NCBI GenBank assembly: GCA_963169875.1
Contig: CAUJEL010000068.1
Coordinates: 1-59,499 of the forward strand
Direction: 5' to 3'
From: Candidatus Zhuqueibacterota bacterium
GTDB lineage: Bacteria > Zhuqueibacterota > Zhuqueibacteria > Residuimicrobiales > Residuimicrobiaceae
Length of the DNA: 59,499 bases
A model generated the notes under the pieces. It was given only the letters and a program-made list of their open reading frames with translations. It made no database searches and had not been told where the DNA came from. Position numbers and translations under genes: made by a program. Numbering within the stretch: position 1 is the stretch's first letter; every line of letters starts with the position of its first letter. Below are positions 51,769 to 59,499 of this stretch, piece by piece.

Positions 51769-52181
51769 AAAGCGACCATTTTAGGGAGGCTATGCTCTGA
51801 CCACGGACGACGCGCCATGGTGGTCTGTGGTCCGTCGTCCTGTCACACCAACTGCTCCCTTATTGCTTTGCATCTTCAGCTTTTCATCAATTTTCACTAT
51901 TTTACATATTTTCACCGTACGGTGAAAACAGTAAAATTGGTGAAAATGGTTAGAATCACCTCCATGTATTATATAGGAGTGCGATGTAAGCGGGGTCCCA
52001 CCTCTGCGGTGGAGCCCAGCTATACAAATCATCTGCATGGCTATTTCCCCCGATTGCCTTTTTTTCCATGTCACCTCAATTCTATCCACCCAATCGCTTT
52101 TTTTAAGATGGCCGAGCTGCCGCTCGACGCTCCCAGGTCGCCCTCTGGAGAGGGCTCCTACAAAAAAATTCCATTTTTTCC
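51769..52181. other. repeat-rich intergenic region
   Basis: About 410 bases without a gene. It contains a short heptad-like stretch (51797-51842, words GTGGTCC GTCGTCC), the long inverted repeat at 51888-51948, a hairpin GGGTCCCACC/GGTGGAGCCC (51992-52017, cousin of the 10756 hairpin) and GCCCTCTGGAGAGGGC (52141-52156). Confidence 0.7.
51888..51948. repeat. 61-bp imperfect inverted repeat with perfect 20-bp core
   Basis: The centre TTTTCACCGTACGGTGAAAA (51909-51928) is a perfect palindrome. The arms extend as CAATTTTCACTATTTTAC on the left and GTAAAATTGGTGAAAATG on the right, pairing with a few mismatches. No T-tract follows. Confidence 0.8.
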
Positions 52182-52182
52182 C

Positions 52183-52211
52183 TTGACAATAATAAGAAAA
52201 AAATGTATACT
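52183..52211 (+). promoter_or_regulatory. sigma-70 promoter of the gntR-ABC operon
   Basis: Consensus TTGACA at 52183-52188, 17-bp spacer, TATACT at 52206-52211. Transcription would start near 52218, about 64 nt before the GTG of gntR. The -10 box is the first six bases of the operator arm. Confidence 0.8.
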
Positions 52212-52236
52212 GTATATGAAACATATATACAGTATA
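52206..52236. promoter_or_regulatory. GntR operator: 12-bp perfect inverted repeat
   Basis: TATACTGTATAT, 7-nt spacer GAAACAT, ATATACAGTATA. The arms are exact complements and cover the -10 box and start site, the geometry expected of an autorepressed YtrA-type GntR operon. Confidence 0.82.
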
Positions 52237-52281
52237 ATCGTATAAAACAGTAGAAACAGACAATACACAAGGATTGAACTC

Positions 52282-52653
52282 GTGAAGATCATCCTCTCAA
52301 ACGCATCGCCCGATCCCATCTATGAACAGATCGCGCGGCAGATCAAAAACCAGATCATCAGCGGCGACCTCGAAGAGGGCGCACCCTTGCCCTCCATCCG
52401 CATGCTGGCCCTGGAACTGCAGATCTCTGTGATCACCACCAAACGCGCCTACGAAGAACTGGAAAAAGAGGGCTTTATCGATACCGTGGGCGGCAAAGGC
52501 AGTTTCGTGGCGGTGCAAAACAAGGAGCTGCTGCGCGAGAAAAAGATGAAGATCGTGGAGGACAAACTCAACGAGGCCGTGGCCGAAGCCCGGCTCCTCG
52601 GCATCTCCTATCAGGAGCTGCAAAAGATGCTGGATTTGCTGTATCAGGAATGA
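52282..52653 (+). CDS. GntR-family regulator, YtrA subfamily
   Basis: 123 residues. An N-terminal winged helix (about 8-75: PIYEQIARQIKNQIISGDLEEGAPLPSIRMLALEL ... TTKRAYEELEKEGFIDTVGGKGSFVA) is the GntR signature, followed by only a short helical C-terminus (about 45 residues), the YtrA type that dimerises and represses neighbouring ABC transporter genes. Start codon is GTG at 52282 with AAGG upstream; the protein begins MKIILSNASPDPIYEQ. First gene of a six-gene operon; the palindrome over its own promoter is the likely target. Effector unknown; in Bacillus, cell-wall antibiotics induce the ytr operon. Confidence 0.93.
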   Translation: MKIILSNASPDPIYEQIARQIKNQIISGDLEEGAPLPSIRMLALELQISVITTKRAYEELEKEGFIDTVGGKGSFVAVQNKELLREKKMKIVEDKLNEAVAEARLLGISYQELQKMLDLLYQE

Positions 52654-52654
52654 G

Positions 52655-52757
52655 CCCATGACGAAATGGCTCACCCATCACACCCTGAATAGGTGCGGAT
52701 TTTATGTGTAAACGCATCGAAATGATCCCATGCCGTAATGGTTTACCCATCACGCCC
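52655..52757. repeat. 31-bp imperfect direct repeat between gntR and the first ATPase gene
   Basis: CCCATGACGAAATGGCTCAC... (52655-52685) and CCCATGCCGTAATGGTTTAC... (52727-52757), both continuing CCCATCAC, match at 25 of 31 positions by eye. Each contains an inverted CCAT/ATGG pair. They lie within the operon leader between cistrons. Confidence 0.7.
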
Positions 52758-52805
52758 GGCTCACAGGGCGCCAAGGCAGTGCATATAGATTTCAGGAGTC
52801 ATCGC

Positions 52806-53663
<858 letters not shown>

Positions 53664-53664
53664 T

Positions 53665-54342
53665 ATGACGCGCCTGTTGATCACCTATGAATGGCTGCAC
53701 AACCGTAAAATCTTTTGGCGCTTGCTGGCCATCATGCCGCTCTATTTCATCTGGATGAGCAACTCCATCCCTGAAACCAGGGTGTTCCTGTTCATCACCG
53801 CGCTGATGTGCAGCTTTCTGCCGTTCACACTGCTCCTGCGCGAGGACAAGTTCAAGGCGCAAGGCCTGATCTGCAGCATGCCGGTGAAGCGCCGTCAGGT
53901 TATTCAGCTGCGCTATGGTGTGCTGTGGCTGGCGGCCCTGGTCTTTTTGCTCGTGGTGCTGGCGGTGGTGTTGCTGTCGCCCCTGTCACGGGTGAACGGC
54001 GCCAGCCTGCTGACGGTGGGAGGGCTCTTTTATTTCCTGTGCCTGTCCACCCTGATCATCGCGGTGCTCTATCCTTTCAGCGTCTATTTCGGTGCCATGG
54101 GGTTCATCATCGTTCTTGTGGCCTTTCAGTTCCTCGGAGTGGGCCTGCAAGCCCTGATCCTCGCCCTGGGGTATGGACCTGACCTGAAGACCATCCCGCG
54201 GGCGATCGCCGCATTTTTGCAGTCGAGCCACGCGGCACTGGGGGGGCCGCTCTATTATTCGGCGCTCTTCATTGCCGTCGTGCTGGTGAATGCAGTATCC
54301 CTGTTTATATCGATACGTCTGTTTGAAAAGAAAGAATTATAA
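53665..54342 (+). CDS. ABC-2-type permease 1
   Basis: 225 residues with about six membrane helices. It contains the loop GLICSMPVKRRQVIQLRYG, shared in form with the two downstream permeases (CSLPxxRxxxVxxxRY), and ends SIRLFEKKEL. I take the ATG at 53665, 6 nt after GGAG; an ATG at 53653 lies inside the ATPase 1 reading frame. Partner of ATPase 1 by position. Confidence 0.88.
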   Translation: MTRLLITYEWLHNRKIFWRLLAIMPLYFIWMSNSIPETRVFLFITALMCSFLPFTLLLREDKFKAQGLICSMPVKRRQVIQLRYGVLWLAALVFLLVVLAVVLLSPLSRVNGASLLTVGGLFYFLCLSTLIIAVLYPFSVYFGAMGFIIVLVAFQFLGVGLQALILALGYGPDLKTIPRAIAAFLQSSHAALGGPLYYSALFIAVVLVNAVSLFISIRLFEKKEL

Positions 54343-54352
54343 GGAAGTCATC

Positions 54353-55210
54353 ATGGAAAACGTAGTGGAGATAAACCGGCTGGTCAAGTCCTACGAGGGA
54401 TTCAGCCTCAAGGAAATCTCGTTTGCGCTGCCGAAGGGTTACATCATGGGTTTCATCGGTCCCAATGGCGCCGGCAAGACGACGACCATCAAACTGATCC
54501 TGAATCTGATTCGCAAGCAGAGCGGCGATATCCGCATCTTCGGGATGGATCCCATCCGCGATGAGGTGGCGGTCAAGTCGCGCATCGGCTTTGTCCACGA
54601 CGCACCGCTGTTCTATGATTATCTCTGCTTGCATCAGATCAAGAACATCATCGCGCCGTTCTACAAACGCTGGGATGATGCGGTCTATAAAAAGCTTTTT
54701 AAGGAATTTGAGCTGCCCGAGGGCAAGAAATTCAAGGAGCTCTCGCGCGGCACCAAGATGAAATTCGCCCTGGTCCTGGCGCTTTCCCATCACGCCGATC
54801 TCATCATCATGGATGAGCCGACTTCGGGCCTGGATCCGGTGTTCCGCCGCGAGCTGCTGGAAAAGCTGGCGCAGCTGCTGCAGGATGAGGAGAAATCAAT
54901 CCTCTTCTCGACCCATATCACCTCCGACCTGGAGCGCATCGCCGATTATATCACCTTCATCAACGGCGGCGAGATTGTTTTTTCAGCGGCCAAGGATGCG
55001 GTGCTGGAGCAGTGGGGCATTGTCAAGGGCGGCAAGGAGCTGCTCAACGAATCGAGCAAATCCCTGTTCCGCGGCATCCGGCTGCATGAATTCGGATTTG
55101 AGGCGCTCACCGCGGATTGCGAGCGCGTGCGCCGCACCTTCAATGGTCAGGTGGTGATCGAGCGCGCCACCCTTGAGGATATCATGTTCTATATCGTCAA
55201 GGGGGCATAA
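54353..55210 (+). CDS. ABC transporter ATP-binding protein 2
   Basis: 285 residues, the same length as ATPase 1. Walker A GPNGAGKTTT, Q-loop region GFVHDAPLFYDYL, signature LSRGTKMKF, Walker B LIIMDEPTSGLDP, switch His FSTHITSDLERIADY, and the same C-terminal extension ending ATLEDIMFYIV. Clearly a tandem duplicate of the 52806 gene. AAGGAAG precedes the ATG by 6 nt, 10 bp after permease 1. Confidence 0.94.
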   Translation: MENVVEINRLVKSYEGFSLKEISFALPKGYIMGFIGPNGAGKTTTIKLILNLIRKQSGDIRIFGMDPIRDEVAVKSRIGFVHDAPLFYDYLCLHQIKNIIAPFYKRWDDAVYKKLFKEFELPEGKKFKELSRGTKMKFALVLALSHHADLIIMDEPTSGLDPVFRRELLEKLAQLLQDEEKSILFSTHITSDLERIADYITFINGGEIVFSAAKDAVLEQWGIVKGGKELLNESSKSLFRGIRLHEFGFEALTADCERVRRTFNGQVVIERATLEDIMFYIVKGA

Positions 55211-55211
55211 T

Positions 55212-55940
55212 ATGTTACAGCTCATCTGGAAAGATATCTACCTGGTAATCATCAACCGCAACGCGCGCATCGCGCTGCTGCTGTTCTGGGTGATCCTGGT
55301 CTATTTCAAAAACCGCTGGCAGGCGGATGCGGTGGTGGCGATCGGCAACATGGTGTTCGCCTTTCTGGTCACGGTGGCGCTGGTGGCGCACTCGGAGAGC
55401 GAAGAGTCGGCCCGCTACCAGCCGCTGCTCTTCTGCAGTCTGCCCATCAAGCGCGCCTGGATGGTCTATTCGTCCTATATTGTGACCGTGTTGAGCACCT
55501 GTTTTGCGCTGCTTTACACGCTGCTGGTGACCTGGCTGGTCGGCTGGATTATTCCGGCTTCCTTTTTGAAGGACCACCATGTGCTCACCCTGGGCGAGGC
55601 GGGCATGGTGATGTCGATCATGGTTTTCAACGCCGTGATACAGGATCCGATGCAGTTCAAGTACGGCTCCATGGGGCATCGCAAGCTGTTGTATGCGCTG
55701 GCCATCATCACGACAGTGATCGCCAGTTTGTTCCTGCTGCCGCTGTTCATGACGCTATTGAGTGTTGGCCATCTTAATCAACCATCCTTTGACCATTTCG
55801 GACCGATGGCTCCGCTATTGTATGTGGCCGAACGGTTGAACGAGCCCACCTTTGCACTGGGGACGCTGGCGGTGTTTGCGGTGCTGTGTCTGGTCTCGAT
55901 CCGGTTGTCGGTTTATTATTTCGAAAAAAGGGATTTGTAA
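55212..55940 (+). CDS. ABC-2-type permease 2
   Basis: 242 residues, about six membrane helices, beginning MLQLIWKDIYLVIINR. It has the shared loop LLFCSLPIKRAWMVYSSYI and a VFNAVIQDPMQFKYGSMG segment, ending SVYYFEKRDL. Its ATG begins 1 bp after the ATPase 2 stop (TAATATG), so translation is coupled. Confidence 0.88.
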   Translation: MLQLIWKDIYLVIINRNARIALLLFWVILVYFKNRWQADAVVAIGNMVFAFLVTVALVAHSESEESARYQPLLFCSLPIKRAWMVYSSYIVTVLSTCFALLYTLLVTWLVGWIIPASFLKDHHVLTLGEAGMVMSIMVFNAVIQDPMQFKYGSMGHRKLLYALAIITTVIASLFLLPLFMTLLSVGHLNQPSFDHFGPMAPLLYVAERLNEPTFALGTLAVFAVLCLVSIRLSVYYFEKRDL

Positions 55941-55941
55941 T

Positions 55942-56637
55942 ATGTGGAAATATCTGCACAAGGATTGGGCCACGTGCCGGCTATTCGTGCTGGTGGTTTT
56001 TCCCTTTTATCTGCTCTATGGCGTGATCGCCCACATGGCGGATGGCATGCTCTTCCTGTTTCATATCATGCTGGCCCTGGCATTGAGTCTGCTGCCGCTG
56101 ATTATGGAGGAGCGCTATCAGACAGATACCTGGCTGTGCAGTCTGCCGGTGAGCCGCTGGGAGGTGGTCGCGGTGCGCTATGTCACGGTGCTGGTGGTGA
56201 TCACCTTGATGCTGCTGCTGTATGCTCTGTTTGGCGCGCTGTTGCGATGGCTGCTGCCGCGGGAGCAGGCGCTGCCGCTGTTGCATCCGGGCATGGTGAT
56301 CGCTTTTTATCTGTTGCCGCTGCTGATGCTGTCGCTGTTTCTGCCGTTTTATTTTCGTTACGGCTTGAGCCGGGGATTTTTCCGCATGAACATGAGCGTA
56401 CTGGGTTTTTTGCTGGTGGTGATGGTCGTGCTGGAGCTGCGTTCGTCACTCGGGGAGTTGTGGCGCTACCTGCGTTCGCCCGAATTCCTCAGCGCGCCGA
56501 TGGGGACGCTGTTGGGGGGATTTGTCGGCTGGCTGAAGGCTGGCGGGATTGGCGTGGTGGTGTTGTTGGGGTTATTGTCCGTGCCGATTATCTCTTTGGC
56601 TTTGTCGGTGCGGTTTTATGGGAGGAGGGCGTTTTAA
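55942..56637 (+). CDS. ABC-2-type permease 3
   Basis: 231 residues with about six membrane helices; shared loop TWLCSLPVSRWEVVAVRYV and C-terminal SVRFYGRRAF, marking it as a third paralogue. It begins 1 bp after permease 2 stops (TAATATG). Two ATPases to three permeases implies that ATPase 2 serves a heterodimeric permease 2/3 pair while ATPase 1 pairs with permease 1, or that assemblies mix. Last gene of the operon; no U-tract terminator is obvious after it. Confidence 0.87.
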   Translation: MWKYLHKDWATCRLFVLVVFPFYLLYGVIAHMADGMLFLFHIMLALALSLLPLIMEERYQTDTWLCSLPVSRWEVVAVRYVTVLVVITLMLLLYALFGALLRWLLPREQALPLLHPGMVIAFYLLPLLMLSLFLPFYFRYGLSRGFFRMNMSVLGFLLVVMVVLELRSSLGELWRYLRSPEFLSAPMGTLLGGFVGWLKAGGIGVVVLLGLLSVPIISLALSVRFYGRRAF

Positions 56638-56839
56638 TACGCACTCAGAGCAATCAGTATGAGGCTCAAATCACCCTTACAACGGCTCTTTTTCACTAAC
56701 GGGGTAAGATGCCCCGCAACATGCTTCCGTCCGAGAAAGCATCATCGGACGATCAGAGGTTAATGAGATTTTAATTGCATGGTTGGTATGAATTTATTAT
56801 GTTTGATTGTAGGAATGTAATCATCTATGGATGAATCGT

Positions 56840-57079
56840 ATGAAAAAAGCAGTAAATTTTACGTTGATCTTCCAGTCCGAGCCTGAAGGCGGCTATACCG
56901 CGACCGTTGCGAATCTGCCCGGTGTGGTCTCTTTTGGAGATACCATCGAGGCCGCGGAAAAAAATATTCGCGAGGCTATTGGGCTGCATATAGAGAATTT
57001 GCAGGCTCATAATGCATGGCCGCCTGAGATAGGACATCGTGTATTTACAGGAACCCTGACTCTGGAGTTGGCCGAATGA
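56840..57079 (+). CDS. hicB: HicB-family antitoxin
   Basis: 79 residues with the partially degraded RNase-H-like HicB fold: FTLIFQSEPEGGYTATVANLPGVVSFGDTIEAAEKNIREAIGLHIENL. No separate DNA-binding domain is appended, so it is the short form. The start is uncertain between ATGs at 56840 and 56831. It overlaps hicA by 4 bp (ATGA). Confidence 0.88.
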   Translation: MKKAVNFTLIFQSEPEGGYTATVANLPGVVSFGDTIEAAEKNIREAIGLHIENLQAHNAWPPEIGHRVFTGTLTLELAE

Positions 57080-57303
57080 CTCCGCGGCTACCGGCCATGA
57101 CATCGCGCGATGTCGTGCAAAAGCTCAAACGAGCCGGTTTTTGTGAATGGCGTCAAACCGGAAGCCATCTTTCCATGTATAATGAAAAAGAAAACAAAGC
57201 TTTGACTATACCGATTCATTTCAAGAAGGATATTCCCATCGGTACGCTTCGGTCCATCATTCGTGAGTCGGGATTGACAGTAGAGGAATTTCTAGCGTTA
57301 TAA
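57076..57303 (+). CDS. hicA: HicA-family mRNA interferase toxin
   Basis: 75 residues with the double-stranded-RNA-binding-like HicA fold: TSRDVVQKLKRAGFCEWRQTGSHLSMY contains the catalytic His of the GSH motif, followed by TIPIHFKKDIPIGTLRSIIRESGL. It cleaves mRNA unless held by HicB. Antitoxin-first order with coupled translation. A start at the internal ATG 57097 is possible; coupling favours 57076. Confidence 0.92.
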   Translation: MTPRLPAMTSRDVVQKLKRAGFCEWRQTGSHLSMYNEKENKALTIPIHFKKDIPIGTLRSIIRESGLTVEEFLAL

Positions 57304-57418
57304 TTAGAAATCAGGTTGGTATCCGACCAAGATCCATTCCTTCTCATAACCTCACACGCAAAAAAGTCTGGTGTTTTAATTCATCTTGGTGCAATCTTAT
57401 ATGAGGCTGGAGCTGTAT

Positions 57419-57447
57419 CCTTGCGAAGGCTGCACGCCTTCGCAAGG
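57419..57447. repeat. CCTTGCGAAGG hairpin, copy 3
   Basis: CCTTGCGAAGGC, TGCAC loop, GCCTTCGCAAGG: perfect 12-bp arms. It lies between the converging hicA and metallophosphoesterase genes, so it may serve as a terminator, though no T-run follows. Confidence 0.85.
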
Positions 57448-57469
57448 TTATAGGAGTGACTCGGGGTTT

Positions 57470-58405
57470 CTATCTCTTCCGCTCCACAACGTGAAGTATT
57501 TTTCCTTCCTTGTTGAACATATACAGCCGCAGATCCTGGCCTGAGGCGGAGCAGACGGAGAATCCGGTGCTGCTGTCGCAGAAGACCGTGCCTTCGATGG
57601 GGGCGACGATGCGGCTGAGTGAAGCGGAGCTGTTGACAATGTAATCGACATCCGAGCCCGGACGGCGGATGTGCTGATGATTGTGAATGTGTCCGCAGAG
57701 GTAAAAATCCACATCATGCTTGATCAGGAGCGGGTCCAGCCACTTTTGCATATCCGTCCGCTCTGAAAGGGTCTTGTTGGTTTCGGCATAGACCGGATGA
57801 TGTCCCATCACCACGGTCCAGGTGGATGTATCCACCGTCAGAACCGAATCGATCCAGACCAGCTGACGATCGCGGTCCTGCTTGCATGCGTCAGGGTACT
57901 CTGCGGTGTTTGTTCGGTATTTGTCGATCAGGGGTGCCGTGTCGATCCATACCAGACGCAACGTGGTGCTGTCATCCACCTCGTGCACCCGGGTGTAATA
58001 ACGCGCCGGCATGACCCAGCGGCGGCTCACCTTGCCATAATCAAGAACCGCCTGGGTGTTGCCGCGGTACTCGTGATTTCCCAGAACCGCGAACCAATCG
58101 ATCATCAACTCCGGGTGAGAATAGACATATTCGTAATTTGTCAGCCACAGCGGATCGTGGACACTGGCTACGCCCATGAAATGATGGACATCCCCCGCCA
58201 GGGCGACGAATTCAGGGTCAACAAACTCGGCCAACTCACCCATTTTGTCAGCGATGGGCTTCTGGTCATAGTAGCCATTTCGGCCCTGGTCGTTGCTGAC
58301 ATAAAAGTTGAAGCGATCGTCGAATTCTTTTTTCAGATCCTGTCCCTGGGCGCTGACACTCCAGACAGTGACCAACAACAGCGCGAACATCAGATGTTTT
58401 TTCAT
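57470..58405 (-). CDS. exported metallophosphoesterase (acid-phosphatase-like)
   Basis: 311 residues. Signal peptide (MKKHLMFALLLVTVWSVSAQG). Calcineurin-like metal motifs: VSNDQGRNGYYDQ (diverged first motif), VALAGDVHHF, VLGNHEYRGN, VVMGHHPVYAE and LCGHIHNHQHI, the arrangement of purple-acid-phosphatase-like enzymes of the TRAP type. It likely hydrolyses a phosphomonoester in the periplasm or outside. The ATG at 58405 follows GGAG by 8 nt; a longer frame from 58570 is rejected because it has no site and the signal peptide would be internal. Confidence 0.9.
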   Translation of the reverse strand: MKKHLMFALLLVTVWSVSAQGQDLKKEFDDRFNFYVSNDQGRNGYYDQKPIADKMGELAEFVDPEFVALAGDVHHFMGVASVHDPLWLTNYEYVYSHPELMIDWFAVLGNHEYRGNTQAVLDYGKVSRRWVMPARYYTRVHEVDDSTTLRLVWIDTAPLIDKYRTNTAEYPDACKQDRDRQLVWIDSVLTVDTSTWTVVMGHHPVYAETNKTLSERTDMQKWLDPLLIKHDVDFYLCGHIHNHQHIRRPGSDVDYIVNSSASLSRIVAPIEGTVFCDSSTGFSVCSASGQDLRLYMFNKEGKILHVVERKR

Positions 58406-58947
58406 GCCATTTCTCCATACAATTGGAATGGGATAGAAGCCCGATAGATACTCATTTTTTCTATCGCCCCACAGGCTGTTTTTCACTCGTGTCATCAAAT
58501 TCTTCAAAAGATAGTCAATCAGACTATGAGATGCAACGCAAAAAGGAAGCCGGTCACAATACCGTAGCACTATTGACGCTGCCCTTTTGCTTTTCCTGGC
58601 ATAGCTCTGTGTCCCCGCGGTTGATGATTCAGTCTGTTAACCTGCATAATTCACAAACAACACAAGGAGCAGCTTTAATAATTTATTTAATATAAATTTA
58701 TACCATTCAGACATCAAAAATGTAATCTACCAAAAAGACCACGAAGCGCACAAGAATAATTTACTAACTTTATATATTTAAGAGAATTATCAGGGCATCT
58801 TGCTTCGTGTTCTTCGTGAACTTTTTGGTTAGGAATTATTCAGGTTAAAGCATATCTCATCTTTTTTACAATCTCTGTTTGTGCTTGCAAATGATTTTCA
58901 AGAGATGTAATTTCAACAACAGCTCGTTCAACGAAAAGGAGACCATC
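58406..58947. other. AT-rich intergenic region between divergent genes
   Basis: 542 bases. Contains a pair of inverted sequences: ACCAAAAAGACCACGAAGCG (from 58729) and, read in reverse, ACCAAAAAGTTCACGAAGAA (to 58830), bounding a 100-bp element. The rest shows no coding potential; promoters for both flanking genes must lie here. Confidence 0.6.
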
Positions 58948-59499
58948 ATGCGCAATTCCAGGCTGATATTTTGCCTGCTGCTGGCAGGCTTGGGTTTGGC
59001 ACTCGCCGGTGGTGAAAAAACCGGTCTGGTCAGCACCGCTGCCACTCCCCATGCCCGGCTCCACGATGTGCCCATTCCCGCCGTGACCCTGGGCGATGGA
59101 TTCTGGGGATCGCGCATGCGCATCAATCAGGAGAAGAGCATCCCCGAACTCCATCGCCTGCTCGAAGAACACGGTGTGATGGACAATTTCCGTCGCCTCA
59201 GCGGCCGCAAGGATGTGCCCCGGCGCGGCTACCTCTTCACCGATTCGGATCTTTTCAAATGGATGGAGGCCGTCGCCCTGTCGCTGCAGTCGCAAGCAAA
59301 TGATTCACTCAAAGCTACACTCGACGCGGTCGTGGACGACGTCGTGGCCGCGCAGCAGCCCGACGGCTATCTCAACACTTATCACACGGTCATGGACAAT
59401 GTCCCCCGTTTCAGCAATTTCGCCGACAACCACGAGCTCTACTGCCTCGGCCATCTCCTCCAGGCGGGCATCGCCTATGCACGCGGCAGCGGCGAGGAC
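58948..59499 (+). CDS. GH127 (DUF1680) glycosidase, N-terminal part, cut by window end
   Basis: The frame from the ATG at 58948 is open for 184 codons to the edge. It starts with a signal peptide (MRNSRLIFCLLLAGLGLALAG). Then come IPAVTLGDGFWGSRMRIN, SIPELHRLLEEHG, GYLFTDSDLFKWMEAVA, VVAAQQPDGYLNTYHTV and NHELYCLGHLLQAGIAYA, the N-terminal pattern of the glycoside hydrolase 127 family (beta-L-arabinofuranosidases and relatives). The zinc-binding catalytic half lies outside the window. AAAAGGAG precedes the ATG. It fits with the two exported esterases upstream as part of plant or algal polysaccharide breakdown. Confidence 0.9.
   Translation, partial: MRNSRLIFCLLLAGLGLALAGGEKTGLVSTAATPHARLHDVPIPAVTLGDGFWGSRMRINQEKSIPELHRLLEEHGVMDNFRRLSGRKDVPRRGYLFTDSDLFKWMEAVALSLQSQANDSLKATLDAVVDDVVAAQQPDGYLNTYHTVMDNVPRFSNFADNHELYCLGHLLQAGIAYARGSGED

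Noticed and set aside
58423-58695. 90-residue plus-strand frame before the GH127 gene
   Set aside because: No ribosome site, no recognisable sequence, and it overlaps the promoter region of the divergent phosphoesterase gene.

Overview
The window comes from a Gram-negative bacterium with a large secreted and outer-membrane proteome. Four proteins end in a clear Por/type IX secretion (T9SS)-type C-terminal sorting domain (a YPNPFN motif followed by a beta-rich tail ending near GxYF), and a fifth ends in a diverged one. With two TonB-dependent receptors, cohesin- and dockerin-like proteins and hemicellulose-type esterases, this points to the FCB superphylum, perhaps a KSB1/Calditrichota-like candidate phylum. 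That placement is inference: there is no rRNA gene here, and I see no tRNA, CRISPR array, phage or insertion sequence.

Layout. 0-7.6 kb is housekeeping on the minus strand: rplM-rpsI-rpsB (rpsB cut by the window start), pyrR-pyrB-pyrC, a small conserved plus-strand gene, lysA and trpS. 7.8-13.4 kb on plus holds ornithine aminotransferase, a secreted protein with a tail-fibre-type S74 chaperone domain, and a large T9SS-exported protein. 13.5-31.0 kb is one long minus-strand block: an SDR enzyme, two paralogous sets of {secreted sorting-domain protein, small 'DHGL' lipoprotein, TonB-dependent receptor}, a PLP aldolase/dehydratase-like enzyme, an MscS channel, an acyl-CoA-synthetase-like ligase, a TPR membrane protein and a DEDDh exonuclease. 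31.1-34.5 kb has a small outer-membrane protein and full-length gcvP. 35-39 kb has an Ig-like lipoprotein (minus), a BrnT/BrnA toxin-antitoxin pair and a Tat-exported LD-carboxypeptidase. 38.7-42.2 kb is a run of three secreted cohesin/dockerin-like proteins. 42.3-51.8 kb has an S23-type four-helix protein, an M24 peptidase, a 1041-residue multidomain exported protein, an exported MsrB-MsrA fusion and two exported esterases. 52.2-56.6 kb is a GntR-regulated ABC transporter operon (two ATPases, three permeases) with its promoter and a matching operator visible. 56.8-59.5 kb has HicB/HicA, an exported metallophosphoesterase and the start of a GH127 (DUF1680) glycosidase cut by the window end.

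The best candidate for an undescribed system is the duplicated receptor / lipoprotein / secreted-protein set at 15.0-19.9 kb and 23.9-28.2 kb. All three components are paralogous between the copies while their gene order differs, which suggests they work as a unit. I cannot name the substrate.

The second theme is intergenic structure. Most long gaps contain palindromes or dispersed repeats: 7-bp-periodic arrays, a modular repeat with 24-bp units in 3, 2 and 1 copies, and several hairpin families present two or three times. Intrinsic terminators with U-tracts follow gcvP, the 41.1 kb gene, the M24 peptidase and the 1041-residue protein.
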